Positions 23,335-34,306 of a stretch of DNA of 64,000 bases are shown here, one piece after another. Every line of letters starts with the position of its first letter. Positions within the stretch are counted from its first letter, which is position 1. A program made the translations under genes and the position numbers. The notes below the pieces were generated by a model that had not been told where the DNA came from, did not search any database, and saw only the letters and a program-made list of their open reading frames with translations. Source of the DNA: Candidatus Vallotiella hemipterorum (GTDB taxonomy: Bacteria > Pseudomonadota > Gammaproteobacteria > Burkholderiales > Burkholderiaceae); assembly GCF_910593725.1 (NCBI RefSeq), contig NZ_OU343031.1:744001-808000 (forward strand), given 5' to 3'.

Positions 23335-25699
23335 AAGCTAGCTTAGGCTTCAGCATAAAGATGAGTATTAAATACCGATTATCTATGATACCACGTCGTG
23401 GCATTAATAGCATGCTAAATAGAGTCTAGATAGTATGTAGTCGTGTTCCGCTTATAAACTGCATCTTTTGACTACTACTCTATTTTTATAGCATCGCTTT
23501 TACCTGAGTGCGGGTAGCAGTAAGCGAGCAGGTAACCCTATAAACTATTATTTTATAATAATACTCAACACTCTACCGATTACCAATCAAGTCATCTAAG
23601 GGCGTAAGCGCGAGTACAAAGTTTTACATAATAACGCGTATAAAATATTTATTTATCTTATATTAATCTAGCGTATTGCGCTATAAATGCAGTGCAGTAC
23701 TGCTAGATTGGCGTTAGCTCCACTTGTCCACTTGATCAGCCATTAAACACGGCTCACATAAGCCTAGATGCTATTTGTTGAATAAATTTCTTTAAAAGAA
23801 TTGCATGGATCCGCGATTTAGTCAAATATATAATTCTTAACTTTAGAAGTTAGAGTATACTTCTATGTGATCTTAATCTATTTAAATAGTATCGAATTAT
23901 ATTAGGTATTCTGGGATTTTAGTAACCCTCTTGCATGAGGGCCTCAGTCTATATTATTTAATTCTGAATAGTACATATATTATTATATGCGCCATCCAGA
24001 ATTATTCCGTAAGAACTAAGAAATTTCTACACCAGTAGTTTAGACTACTTGGTTCTTAAAGCCTTAGCTTTTTAATAAAATGAACCCTCATATAGAGGCC
24101 GCATCTATTAGACTCTATCTACGATATACTATCGTTTATATCGACTAAAGTACAGAAGTATTAAGGAATTATATGGTTGATGCACATGGGCATGTTTACG
24201 CCAGTATCTATCATATTAGATCTACATGCTTAGTAGGGTTTAGCGCATACATAGAGAAAGTATACGACGTGGCTACATATACTAACATTTATTGTATTTT
24301 ACGTAATATATCTATACCTCATAGAGAGGAGTAATCTCCGGGATGCTCAATATGATATATTATGATGAATCTGATCGAGATCGGAGAGTATCACTTCTCG
24401 ACTCCGTCTATATGGCTTAGATAGAGTCGAGAATGCGTACAAAGAATTTCTAAAAAACTCGGGAAAAAGACTATTATAATTAAGCAATCTTATTCTTTTA
24501 TAGAATTTAGATAATGCCTTTACTTTAAATAATTTTTATGCATATTATGAATCTATATATATGAATCTTTAGAGTGCGATAATATACATATTTTTGTGCA
24601 TAAAGTATTAATAGATAAATCTATTAGCATAGTTATAATGTGTTATTAATATGTCGAATAGAAACTAGCCTATAATTTCAGCTATACTGGGTGCATATAT
24701 GCTCTGTAATATAGCTAATAGCCAGTTATAAAGCATTTTTGCCAACCAGGCTCCGCCTACTATTTACCTAGTAGGACTAGTTATTAATAAACAAAAATAG
24801 ACATTCGGTAGCTAAGAAAACAAAGTGGTTTATATTAAAAATATCACGGGTATAAAAGCAGTCGGCATAATATATTAAATTTAGACTTATTTTTTGTGGC
24901 ACCTGCTTTATTATGCGTTTCTGTCTTCGCCTCGGTCTATGCAGTAGACACTGTTTACATGTCTGGCCGTTACTTTTTGGGGACGAGAAGGAGATCCCTA
25001 TATTGTTAGTCTTTGCATTAATATGCAATAAGATAGATTAGATCCGCGAACATCGTAGCTAGCTTCGAATATCTGGAATGTTGCAAGTATACTCGTGAAT
25101 TGCGACACGTCTCCCCTGCGACTCAATTAACGAGACTACAGAGAGATCGGGGCAATAACTATACTAATATTCTAATATACGCAAGTAAAATTACACTTGG
25201 TGCTATATATAGAGTGTAGTTCAAATGCCTCCATATCTAGCGATAGCGCAATTATTGATAAGGTTAGTTCCCTCACAAGGGACTAATATTTTTGTTAAAA
25301 ATGTATCACTTATTCGGATACTCTTATCGTATTAGTCATGTAGAGTTAGGATGAGCGTACTGGATCAGACGATTATTTAGTTCTCGTAAGGCTGCAACTC
25401 CCGGTAATCGAATAAAGTTAACTTGTTTAGAAGCTAGAGATTGCTCAACGCTCTGTAAGAGACCTGTATAAAACTCGATCTCTGTAGATGGATATGAGAC
25501 CTGTCCTGTTAAGATATCTACTGGGACCACTTGAAAATAAGAATAGGAAATGCTCGTTTTAGTAGGTTATAACTAATTAGAGTCCTTTAAACGCGCACAG
25601 TGATTTCCGATTTGCACAGGGTGTGGGGTTCGTTCGGCATATGTCAGTGCGACTGATTATCGACGCCTTGTTACAAGGGTGTGATGAACTCTCTCGCAT
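23335..25699. other. Gene-free AT-rich region (2.4 kb)
   Basis: No functional gene seen. In relatives, a PHP-domain phosphoesterase and a threonylcarbamoyl-AMP synthase-like gene would be expected before the M50 protease and trpS, but I could not recognise either. Two minus-strand frames (24777-25028 and 25336-25530) lack homology that I can name. A weak terminator-like hairpin (near 25264-25299, plus strand, followed by ATATTTTTGTT) is present. Confidence 0.55.
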
Positions 25700-26178
25700 A
25701 GAAAATTTACTGTGTTACTTCTGCTTTGCGAGATTACATTGTATGAAGCATGCGTACGGTTATTAGCGCCTGCTACTTCATACTTCAGTGATAATGTCGC
25801 GTACTTAACGAGGCGTATATCGCTTAATCTAATGCGGCATATTAATCTGACGGGTGCGATCATAATGCACATAATCATGTTATTTTTAACCAGTGGTGCA
25901 TACGCCCTCGGCTATGTAAAACCGGTGCTAGTCAATTTTAGCCAATTGCCTTATCCTCGCCGGCCTAGCGCTATGTTCTCAAACCTATATTTCCTCTGCT
26001 ACTGCTTGATGGTAGGCGCATGATCGTTTCTCTGTTGCCTATGCGTATTGCTTATCTCTTCGTAAAGATCGTCGAGCCTTATGGCTTTTATAGTTATAAC
26101 GCTAGTAATAACACGCACGTACTCAATATATTGAGGATGCGTCCGCTAGTAAGCGCGGGCTACAACATAGTTTTCTGA
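25700..26178 (+). pseudogene. Remnant of M50 (site-2-protease-like) metalloprotease
   Basis: Two frames show one broken gene. The first (about 25712-26023) contains SLNLMRHINLTGAI and FGYAKPV-like GYVKPVLVNFSQL, both typical of YwhC-type M50 membrane proteases. The zinc-binding HEAAH is replaced by YEACV, so catalysis is lost. The second frame (26041-26178) carries the C-terminal end, KIVEPYGFYSY and MRPLVSAGYN. The middle of the protein is missing between them. In Burkholderia this gene sits directly upstream of trpS, as here. Identification is from remembered family sequence. Confidence 0.82.
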
Positions 26179-26268
26179 ATATTGCATCTAATCATTCTTT
26201 TATTTGGCTGCGTCTGAGAAGGTACTGGGTAACCTCCGACGATTTTTAACATCTGACCTCTTGATACT

Positions 26269-27471
26269 ATGTTTCCAGACCGAATTTTCTCCGGTATGCG
26301 TCCAACCGGCTCACTACATCTTGGTCATTACCATGGTGTATTAAAGAACTGGATCAAGCTGCAATCCGAATATCCATGTTTCTTCTGCGTGGTTGACCTG
26401 CATGCACTAACTACGCACTATGAAACACCAGATATAATAGAAAAAAATGTATGGGAAGTATTAATCGACTGGCTTGCGTCCGGCATTGACCCGGCTCAGG
26501 CTACGTTATTTATTCAGAGCCATGTGCAGGAGCATGCGGAGTTATCGCTGCTTTTAGGCATGAGTACGCCGCTTGGTTGGCTCGAGAGAGTGCCTACCTA
26601 TAAAGAGCAGATTGAGAAGTTACATGATAAGGATCTAGATACATATGGATTTTTCGGCTATCCGGTACTTATGGCAGCAGACATCCTGCTATACCGCGCA
26701 TCGCTAGTACCCGTAGGCGAGGACCAAGTTCCACATGTAGAAATAACGCGCGAGATTGCTCGCCGATTTAACTACTTATATGGGCGTGAGCCAGGCTTTG
26801 AGGATAAAGCTAATGAGGCAGCCAGAAAACTTGGTGGAAAGCGATCTAAGTTATACCACGAGTTGCGAAATGCTTACCAGCAGGAGGGCAACGAAGAGGC
26901 ACTAGAACAGGCTCGTGCACTACTACAAGAGTCACAAAGCCTATTGATGAGTGACCGCGAGCGTCTTTTTGGCTATCTCGAGGGCTCGCGCAAGATTATT
27001 TTGGTTGAGCCACAGGTAATGCTAACTGAGGCATCACGAATGCCAGGGCTTAATGGGCAGAAGATGTCTAAGTCATATAGTAATATGATTGGTCTTCGAG
27101 AAAATAAGGTCTCGATAGAGAAGAAAATCCACAAGATGCCGACTGATTCAGCCCGTGCGCGTCGTAGCGATCCTGGAGATCCGAATAAATGTCCGGTATG
27201 GCGATTGCACCAAGCTTATACGAATCCAGCAACACACGAGTGGGTATGGCGTATTTGCCGGAATGCAGAGGCTGGTTGCTTAGAGTGCAAGCAGCCAGTG
27301 ATTGATAGCATTCTGCTTGAGCAACAGCAAATGCTCGAGCGGGCACAGAAGTATATAGATGATTCATCACTACTACGTGCGATTGTTGCAGATGGCTGCG
27401 ATAAAGCTCGAAAGTTAGCTTATGAGACTATGCGAGACGTACGCGAGGCTATGGGAATTTCATATAGTTAA
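26269..27471 (+). CDS. trpS: Tryptophanyl-tRNA synthetase
   Basis: Class I synthetase of 400 aa that charges tRNA-Trp. It opens FSGMRPTGSLHLGHYHG, which holds the HIGH-type motif, and has GQKMSKSYSN (KMSKS) about two-thirds along. The segment between them is longer than in E. coli TrpS, a feature of the betaproteobacterial form with an insertion before KMSKS. The dense coding and intact motifs contrast with the decayed DNA on both sides. Confidence 0.96.
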   Translation: MFPDRIFSGMRPTGSLHLGHYHGVLKNWIKLQSEYPCFFCVVDLHALTTHYETPDIIEKNVWEVLIDWLASGIDPAQATLFIQSHVQEHAELSLLLGMSTPLGWLERVPTYKEQIEKLHDKDLDTYGFFGYPVLMAADILLYRASLVPVGEDQVPHVEITREIARRFNYLYGREPGFEDKANEAARKLGGKRSKLYHELRNAYQQEGNEEALEQARALLQESQSLLMSDRERLFGYLEGSRKIILVEPQVMLTEASRMPGLNGQKMSKSYSNMIGLRENKVSIEKKIHKMPTDSARARRSDPGDPNKCPVWRLHQAYTNPATHEWVWRICRNAEAGCLECKQPVIDSILLEQQQMLERAQKYIDDSSLLRAIVADGCDKARKLAYETMRDVREAMGISYS

Positions 27472-28077
27472 TAATCGTATCACTACTTCGGCAGAATTCT
27501 TCTAATAGACGTATTTAGCGCTGTACTGAACATAACACTCGGAGGTTGTTGACACATTCAATATTTATATAGCGTTACAATCTCTCTGTTAAGCTGGATA
27601 GTGATTAGAAGTACTTATCTAATTACTAATATTTCACTGTATGATAACCTATATTTTTCGAAGAACATTAGAGACTTGTAGCTATTCTTGTCAACGCAGT
27701 CTCTATGCCGCCTATTATTTGATAGTCTGATTAGAATACTCGGTATTAATAACGTAGCACTGCACAAAATATTCAAGCGTAGCTATAAACGCTAGGGCAA
27801 CTTCTAAACTTAGCCTCCTATGTATTAGGTATAGGCATAGCTATGAGCTATAGTGTAAATTCTCTCTGATAGTGCGCATCATTACATTTCTATAGTGCCG
27901 CTTAGTAGGCCTCTGCTAAAGCCTTTCCGCTAAAGTAGCTGTAGGTAGACTATTTGAGAAAGCCGAGACAGAGCTTCTCGGCTATAAAGAGGAACACATA
28001 TAAGGGGAGAACAAGATACGATTTGTCTAGCCAATCCGCTACAATCTTAATTTAACGTTGATTTTTCAGATAGTTTC
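27472..28077. other. Gene-free region between trpS and dapA
   Basis: About 600 bp with no readable gene. An 8-bp perfect hairpin at 27961-27983 (7-base loop) lies about 95 bp upstream of dapA; it has no adjacent T-run on either strand and its role is unknown. Confidence 0.55.
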
Positions 28078-28980
28078 ATGAACCAAGCAATGCAAGCTAC
28101 GCTAATTAGCGGTAGCATTCCGGCGATTGTCACGCCGATGCTAGAAGACAGGGCACTAGATCTTCCGGCATTTCGCGCACTGATCGACTGGCATATCGAA
28201 GAGGGCAGTAATGCACTGCTTGTGGTTGGTACGAGTGGCGAGTCAGCGACTCTATCTGTCGAAGAACATGTGTTGCTAGTTGAAACGGCGGTTAAGCATG
28301 CGGCGTGCCGCATCCCGATTATCGCCGGAGCAGGCGGAAACTCGACTGGTGAAGCGATCGAGTTGACCAGAGCGGCTAAGGAGGTAGGCGCTAACGCATC
28401 TCTGCAGGTTGTACCCTACTACAATAAGCCGACACAAGAGGGAATATACCGACATTTTAAGTCGATCGCCGAAGCGGTCGATCTACCCGTGTTTCTATAT
28501 AACGTTCCAGGCCGCACTATTGCTGACATGAGCAACGAAACGATCCTAAAACTTGCTCAGGTACCAGGCATTGCAGGCGTGAAGGATGCGACCGGAAATA
28601 TCGATCGCGGAGTCAATCTGATTAAGGCAGCGCCAGTCAATTTTTCAATTTTTAGCGGAGATGATCCAACCGCTATTGCATTAATGCTACTAGGTGGACA
28701 TGGAAATATATCGGTTACAGCTAATGTAGTGCCGCGCGCGATGAGTGAGCTATGTCGTGCCGCGATCGCAGGTGATGCGAAGACTGCTCGAGCACTTCAC
28801 CTAAGACTCTTATCATTACATAAGCACTTATTTGTAGAGTCAAACCCGATTCCAGTTAAATGGGCATTACAGCAGATGGCAAAAATCCGTGGAGGTATCC
28901 GATTACCGCTGACACCGCTTTCAGATCAACACCATGAAACCGTTCGAACTTCACTGCACTCTGCAGGGGTAGTGAGTTAA
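28078..28980 (+). CDS. dapA: 4-hydroxy-tetrahydrodipicolinate synthase
   Basis: Class I aldolase of 300 aa condensing pyruvate with aspartate semialdehyde, the first committed step to diaminopimelate and lysine. The Schiff-base Lys is in GVKDATGN, the catalytic Tyr in LYNVPGRT, and the substrate loop is GTSGESATL (Ser in place of the second Thr, which I recall as usual in Burkholderia). Also seen: [10 protein letters not shown] and GDDPTA. lysC, the first enzyme of the pathway, is also in this window. The product serves peptidoglycan and possibly lysine supply to a host. Confidence 0.96.
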   Translation: MNQAMQATLISGSIPAIVTPMLEDRALDLPAFRALIDWHIEEGSNALLVVGTSGESATLSVEEHVLLVETAVKHAACRIPIIAGAGGNSTGEAIELTRAAKEVGANASLQVVPYYNKPTQEGIYRHFKSIAEAVDLPVFLYNVPGRTIADMSNETILKLAQVPGIAGVKDATGNIDRGVNLIKAAPVNFSIFSGDDPTAIALMLLGGHGNISVTANVVPRAMSELCRAAIAGDAKTARALHLRLLSLHKHLFVESNPIPVKWALQQMAKIRGGIRLPLTPLSDQHHETVRTSLHSAGVVS

Positions 28981-29067
28981 CCTAGTTCTGCTAGGAGCAT
29001 TGCATAAATAGAGAGTGGTCAGTATTATTTCTAATATGGAGAATCTCCTAGAGAGTTTTTATTTTTT

Positions 29068-29680
29068 ATGTCGATAAAATCGACTGTATGTGCAATTACT
29101 ATGTTTTCTCTAACAGACTGTAATACAGTTAATAATTTTCTCTCTGCAGATAGCATCGATTATAAGAACAAGATTTGCATGTCTCAGCTTCAGATGCCGA
29201 TAGATCTAGAAGCCATGCTGCTTAACCAGCGTTATGGTATACCGTATATAACTAAAAATCTTGGTAATCAGCTAAGCTTAGAGATAATAGTAGGCAGTAA
29301 TACGATAAAAAGCATTTCTGCCCCTCAGAATTTCAATGAAAGACACGCCTCGATCAGGACAAGACGCGTCTCTAATAGAGATAAAAGGCCACCCTAGACG
29401 AGCTATGATCTCAGCTTAAAAAATTTTAGGAGAAAAGTAGTTTTATACTGCAACAAATTCACGAGTAATGGGAATAATTAAAACAGACTGGGCTAAAGAT
29501 TCCTAGTAACTAGTTCTCTAACCTATATACAAAAAATGTTAAGCTTTATATGTGCCTATCAAGCTTACGGAATGATTCCGTATATTGAAGTCGAGCGCGT
29601 AGTAAAACAGGAGAATGCTATTCTGATTATAATATCGCATACTTCTCGAAAAAATATCCCTAGAAGAGATAAAATCCTCT
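29068..29680 (+). pseudogene. bamC: Remnant of bamC (outer-membrane assembly lipoprotein)
   Basis: The first frame (29068-29397) starts like a lipoprotein. A degenerate lipobox (LTDC, with Asp where a small residue is needed) is followed by NTVNNFLSADSIDYK and LLNQRYGIP, matching the N-terminus of Burkholderia BamC. Beyond the stop, other frames still read GIIKTDWAKDS and, around 29570-29650, IPYIEVERVV and IIISHTSR, matching the later GxxETDWAENR and TRxERG...IYISHRG segments. The gene is thus broken and its remains extend to about 29680. It follows dapA as in relatives. BamC is an accessory BAM component and is not essential in E. coli. Confidence 0.82.
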
Positions 29681-30584
29681 AGAGTAGGGTCGCGCAACTG
29701 CGCGATCTAAAGCTGACACCAGCTATTTATACGAAATAATATATAATTCAGGGCTAATCAACAAAAACCGTAACAGTTAATCGACTAAACACGACATGTT
29801 ACTATCAAAATAGAGTAGTACAATCATACGGCGCCCTAACCCTTTATATAGCTAGTTTTGAACCGTATTGATTTATATCAATCTTGTTCTTAAAATAATG
29901 CCATAAGCGAGAGTATTTACTTGGTAGGTTGCTCCTGTATTGCAATCCGCATATCTCTGGAGAGGAGGTATCTAATTACAGCAAACTTAAAAGATAAGTA
30001 AGCGACTTAGCTTTTAGTAATTGATAATCAGCCAACCTAATATGTATATTACCGCTTAGCAGATAGTAAAGGCCATTCATATCAGCTATATTAGGGTCTA
30101 TATTATTAACAATAAGCAGCATGTTACTACGTTGTCTGAGGCAGATGCCCCCCCCGAAGAGAAGCTCAGTGTAAATTCTTGTGATATTTATATGTTTAAG
30201 TATTAAGTTTTTAATTTTTTATGTAATGATATTAAGGAATAAGTATTCTAAACTACATAAGAATCCAGCGCTAAGCGCCAATAGCGGGTTTGAGTTTTTA
30301 CGATCTATCGGGCTCAGAGGGGTAATTAATCTTAGAAGCATAAATCAACTAATGTTATATTTCTAGAATAGTAAAGTTTAAATTTAATTTTTTTAAAAAC
30401 TAGGATTTATAAGGAATAACATAAAAAATAGTAAAAATAAGGAAAAATAAGCCGCTTAATTGATACCGCTTACTTACCCCTTAATAAGGTGCTGCAATAC
30501 CCTCCCTCCATCTGGATTTGTAATCAAAGCTTAAGAGCACGCTTTCAATGCACCTCAAATTCACGATGTATTAAGCCCCCCCCT
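29681..30584. other. Gene-free region
   Basis: About 900 bp after the bamC remnant. A metallo-beta-lactamase-fold gene often follows bamC in relatives; no remnant was recognised. It contains two runs of eight C (30148-30155 and 30576-30583). The short frame 30181-30366 is not supported. Confidence 0.5.
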
Positions 30585-30613
30585 AAAAGAACCGGCTATA
30601 GGCCGGTTCTTTT
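30585..30613 (-). terminator. Rho-independent terminator of the small lipoprotein gene
   Basis: A 12-bp perfect stem (30585-30596 with 30602-30613) with a 5-base loop and a GC-rich core (AGAACCGGC). On the minus strand it lies just after the stop of the small lipoprotein gene and ends in TTTT. The stem also has a T-run on the plus strand, so it could act in both directions. Confidence 0.8.
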
Positions 30614-30627
30614 TCTGATAGCAACTA

Positions 30628-30834
30628 CTAGCTAGCGCTTTGGGCTGCAGTATGAGCTGAGCCGGTATCACTTAAATCAGTAGCAGTCGAGGTAGGCGCT
30701 TGCAGAGCCGCGGTTGGAGACAATGAGGCAGGAGTATCGGTAGCGGGAGCCGAACTGGCGCTCTCATCTTTTTTGCCGCAAGCCGCAAGAGTTATTACTG
30801 CTAATAGAGATACTACGAGGAGGGATTTCTTCAT
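30628..30834 (-). CDS. Small secreted lipoprotein, Ala/Ser/Thr-rich
   Basis: A 68-aa precursor with a clean signal peptide (MKKSLLVVSLLAVITLAAC): positive start, hydrophobic core and lipobox LAAC, so Cys19 should be lipidated. Residues after the Cys (GKKDES) are charged, and the rest is a disordered Ala/Ser/Thr/Pro-rich tail. ATG 30834 follows AAAGGA at good spacing. A strong terminator follows. Similar tiny lipoproteins occur in Burkholderia, but I know of no function. With Gly at +2 rather than Asp, Lol-mediated sorting to the outer membrane is expected. Its survival amid decayed DNA is notable. Confidence 0.82.
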   Translation of the reverse strand: MKKSLLVVSLLAVITLAACGKKDESASSAPATDTPASLSPTAALQAPTSTATDLSDTGSAHTAAQSAS

Positions 30835-32160
30835 GATCACGTCCTTTTATGGTTTAGGTAAGCAACAGCGCAAATAATACAGAATTATGTGATTTAACAC
30901 CCATCTATAGCTGCAAGTAAGAGGGATGCGATAAGTATGCAACGCACCAGCGGCATCGGCAGAAATTATATGTATTTTTATATTGACCGTCGATTAATTT
31001 AAGTTTAGTTTGTTATCTTTTACGGACAAAATAGCGTATCGTAAGCCACTAAATCCTATTGATTACCAATTTATATAGAATATATTACATCTGTAACAGC
31101 GCATTATATAATATATGTGCGTAGGAAAACGCCTATTCCTGGACTAATAGTATCTTTCTTCAAATTCCTGGGTACCGCAGTCATATAGCATTTAGCGTTT
31201 TCTGTATCTAATGTCGCTTGTAGTTGCCTGGTGCTTTGTACGTTTATCCGTAACTAATCTCGATATAAAAGCTATAAATCCTATGATATTCAACGAGAAG
31301 ATTCTAAAATCCCCGTTCGGGTGCGTTCTTGTGTTTTAGATCGCCGATAAAGTGTCAGAAGTTCTCTAAAATGTCGCGCAATTTGTCTAAATTTTTTATA
31401 GCTAAAATAAATAACACTATCTCTTACTATTGTGGTAGACCACCTGTAATGGCTCGCTGTAACAAGGTTAATACTTTTCGGGCTAGGTGTATAAATAATG
31501 TCGCGGGGTAATAGCCAGTACGATACATGCACGAAGTGTGGGTAGCCCCTTAGTTGATAGCCAAGCAAAATATGCAACTTATTCTTGTGAAACTGCTAGA
31601 AATCGGATACTCGATATTTCGTATATAAAAGATAAAACCAAGTAGTTATACATGTATCACGTAATTCAGCTATATCTCGAAGCTGCGCTCTAAGCAAGGA
31701 AAATCTGCTCTAATGCGCTCGATGTCAGAAATCTACCGCAGAGAATGGCGGAGCGTACTGAGAGCTTTACCTAGTAGCTAATTATAAGGCAACATAGAAA
31801 TCCTGCCGTGAGTCGAGCGCACCGATTCCGCCAGATTTCGAGCGCATAATGCCGCTAGTGATGCAGCAAGTGTCTACCAGTCGAACGTATATAGATACGT
31901 CAAACAGAGAGCAGAATTAGGGAATTCTATACCTTGCAGTATTTTAGTTAACTTAAAGTTGCGTCGTATAACCAGATTTAGACTGATATAATCAGATTCT
32001 TCCTGCACTTTAAGTGAGCGGACGTGCAACATATTCTGCCCCTAAGTCTATGCCGCATAAAAGATGTTCTGATCAGTTACCAGATCTCGAATAAATACTA
32101 TTTGAATCTAATGCGCTACTAGTACAATTCTGCTATGTTGGTGCACCAGTATTTTGATGA
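30835..32160. other. Gene-free AT-rich region (1.3 kb)
   Basis: No recognisable gene on either strand. A 95-codon minus-strand frame at 31290-31577 has a basic, unremarkable translation and no motif that I know; I do not support it as a gene. The stretch probably contains the promoter of the small lipoprotein gene near 30850-30900. Confidence 0.5.
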
Positions 32161-32961
32161 TTAGATAGGCGTTTTAACTCTGCTATATGGCCTTAAAATC
32201 TGAACCATTTGCGCATACTGTTTTGAGTTGCCCGCGACGATTTCATGCTGGTACAGGAAAGTAGAGTCACCTGTATAATTGCCGACTAGCCCTCCAGCTT
32301 CGCTAATGAGTAGGCTACCAGCCGCAACATCCCACGGTTGAATGCCTTGTTCAAAGAAGCCATCATAGCGACCTGCAGCTACATACGCAAGGTCTAGCGC
32401 TGCTGCGCCCGGACGGCGTAGGCCAGCACACACACGCGTCATTTCGCTGAACAGCTTTAAGTACTCATCTAGTCCGCTCTGATCCCGGAATGGAAAACCA
32501 GTACCAATAAGCCCATCAGCTAGTCGGTCTCGCCGCGATACGCGGATACGCCGGTCGTTAAGAAACGACCCACAGCCACGCGATGCCGTAAATAAGTCAT
32601 TGCGTGTCGGGTCGTAGATAACTGCCTGTGTAATAACGCCCCGATGGGAAAGCGCAATTGATACGCAGTACTGGGGAAATCCATGGATAAAGTTTGTCGT
32701 ACCATCGAGCGGATCAATAATCCATAAATTCTCGGATTCGCTAGCGCTAGCGCCTGATTCTTCAGCAAGGAATCCATGCTCTGGATATGCTGCATGTAAA
32801 GTGTCAATGATTGCCGCCTCCGCTGCTGTATCAACGTTAGTAACGAAATCATTATGCTGTTTTTTATTCACTTGTAGGAGATTGATGTCCAATGAAGCGC
32901 GGTTAATAATCTGCCCGGCACGGCGCGCAGCCTTAACAGCGGTATGAAGCATTGGATGCAT
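32161..32961 (-). CDS. suhB: Inositol-1-monophosphatase family protein SuhB
   Basis: Mg-dependent phosphatase of 266 aa. Metal-site motifs are present: EESG (about residue 67), [10 protein letters not shown] (about 85) and [15 protein letters not shown] near the C-terminus. In E. coli SuhB also joins rRNA antitermination complexes and is important for ribosome biogenesis, which may explain retention. I chose ATG 32961 ([16 protein letters not shown]), which has AAGGA upstream. The frame is open for 30 more codons, but that extension is Cys-rich and unlike the family. In relatives trmJ and cysE lie near suhB; neither is intact here. Confidence 0.94.
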   Translation of the reverse strand: MHPMLHTAVKAARRAGQIINRASLDINLLQVNKKQHNDFVTNVDTAAEAAIIDTLHAAYPEHGFLAEESGASASESENLWIIDPLDGTTNFIHGFPQYCVSIALSHRGVITQAVIYDPTRNDLFTASRGCGSFLNDRRIRVSRRDRLADGLIGTGFPFRDQSGLDEYLKLFSEMTRVCAGLRRPGAAALDLAYVAAGRYDGFFEQGIQPWDVAAGSLLISEAGGLVGNYTGDSTFLYQHEIVAGNSKQYAQMVQILRPYSRVKTPI

Positions 32962-33571
32962 GGGCTTTTCCTTGGGCTCAGAGCCACTGCAGCAGCACGA
33001 TACCACCATGCAGCTAGATCCGGCTAATTGATGAAGAACGGGGCGCAACACTATATTGCTATCTTACAGTAGCGCAATGAACCTATAATTCTACCAGTAA
33101 GTGCATACTATGTATTAACACAACTCTTAATGCTGTTGCGTTTGTAAATAATATTCAAGGTCTTTCCGGTTGAATCTACGCTAAGAATTAGTGTCTCACT
33201 TAACGCAGATTGCTTATGGTTGATGCGATTCTTAGGTATCAAACCTTTGTAACTATACAGCGATTTTTTATTAGGGGTGGGTTTAGCATCGGCGTTCTTC
33301 TCACTAGTCGAGTCAAGAAATCCAGGCAATATTGGTACATCGACCCGCGCCTTAATTTACTAGTCTCTATTACACGTTGACTGCACGTGTACGAAAGTGT
33401 GTCCTCTATACCGATGTTTATAGACCGTATGCTTTGCTATATATGCCTTTATAGCGTAAAGGCTGCATTATAAGTGAGAGCAGATAAAAATCTAAGTTAA
33501 TTATAGGTTGGTGCTAGGGTAATATTACCGACCCATAAACCAGTGGTAATATTATTTAAAGTCTACAGAAA
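32962..33571. other. Gene-free region between lpxH and suhB
   Basis: About 600 bp where relatives carry genes such as cysE. A 73-codon minus-strand frame (33108-33329) does not resemble these and is not called. Short AT-rich inverted repeats occur around 33500-33560 but none is convincing. Confidence 0.5.
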
Positions 33572-34306
33572 CTATACTAAGCTACCTCCAGTATTAAGCT
33601 GTAGCAGACGGATTCCGTTATAATCAATCTGGAGATAACCGCCTCGTGGCGCACCGTGGTCTAGTTCCCAGTCTGGAAGTACCCAGCGTGCGGTTCCATA
33701 GTGGTAATGAAAAGCAGGTAAATGCGTATGCCCATGAATCATTATGCGAGTATGAGTTCTAGCGAATAGGTATGAAAGCGCACTAAATGTCGCGTCATGC
33801 TGTGAAGATGGTTGCGTCGATTGAGCAAGGCGCTTACGCCGCATACTCTTCCCGACTTTTTCGCGCCAGCGCAGCGGAAGTGCAAAAAATAGGCTTTGTG
33901 CAACCGCGGTGCGAGAAATGTAGCGAAATCGTTGATAGACAACATCCGCAGTGCACAGTGCATCGCCATGCGTGAGCACAATTCGCTCGCCAAAAGCTGT
34001 GATGACGTATGGATCAGGCAGAAGTATTGCGCTTGCAGTCTTCATGAATCTAGAGCCAAGCAGGAAATCTCGATTGCCATGCATCACGTACAATGTAATG
34101 CCGCGTTCCGATAGCGTATGCATTAGCTTAGCGATATGTTGTGCAAATGGCAAGGCAAGCATGTCATCACCTATCCAATATTCGAAGAGATCGCCCAGAA
34201 TAAACACCGCATCGACAGCGCTTGCGGTTACACAGATGAAGTGTTCAAATGCGGCAACAGTGCGAGGTAGTGACTCACTTAGATGCAGGTCGGATATTAG
34301 CAGCAT
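33572..34306 (-). CDS. lpxH: UDP-2,3-diacylglucosamine hydrolase
   Basis: Membrane-associated phosphoesterase of 244 aa cleaving UDP-2,3-diacylglucosamine to lipid X in lipid A synthesis. The metallophosphatase motifs appear in order: DLHL (residue 6), LGDLFEYWIGDD, MHGNRDFLLGSRF, LTHGDALC and HGHTHLPA. ATG 34306 (MLLISDLHLSES) is chosen since the first motif starts almost at once, as in E. coli LpxH; an upstream in-frame TTG is less likely. It shows that lipid A is made through the normal proteobacterial route. Confidence 0.95.
   Translation of the reverse strand: MLLISDLHLSESLPRTVAAFEHFICVTASAVDAVFILGDLFEYWIGDDMLALPFAQHIAKLMHTLSERGITLYVMHGNRDFLLGSRFMKTASAILLPDPYVITAFGERIVLTHGDALCTADVVYQRFRYISRTAVAQSLFFALPLRWREKVGKSMRRKRLAQSTQPSSQHDATFSALSYLFARTHTRIMIHGHTHLPAFHYHYGTARWVLPDWELDHGAPRGGYLQIDYNGIRLLQLNTGGSLV

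Noticed and set aside
24777-25028. 83-codon minus-strand frame
   Set aside because: Translation is basic and Asn/Ile-rich with no family features; it looks like chance in AT-rich DNA.
25336-25530. 64-codon minus-strand frame with protein-like composition
   Set aside because: It reads smoothly (for example VNFIRLPGVAALRELNNRL) and may be part of an old gene, but I could not name a family and found no continuation, so I did not call it.
30181-30366. 61-codon plus-strand frame
   Set aside because: No motif and no ribosome site; AT-rich chance frame.
31290-31577. 95-codon minus-strand frame
   Set aside because: No recognisable domain; only its length supports it, which is not enough here.
33108-33329. 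73-codon minus-strand frame where cysE or trmJ would be expected
   Set aside because: The sequence does not resemble either protein; Lys/Ser/Asn-rich composition suggests chance.
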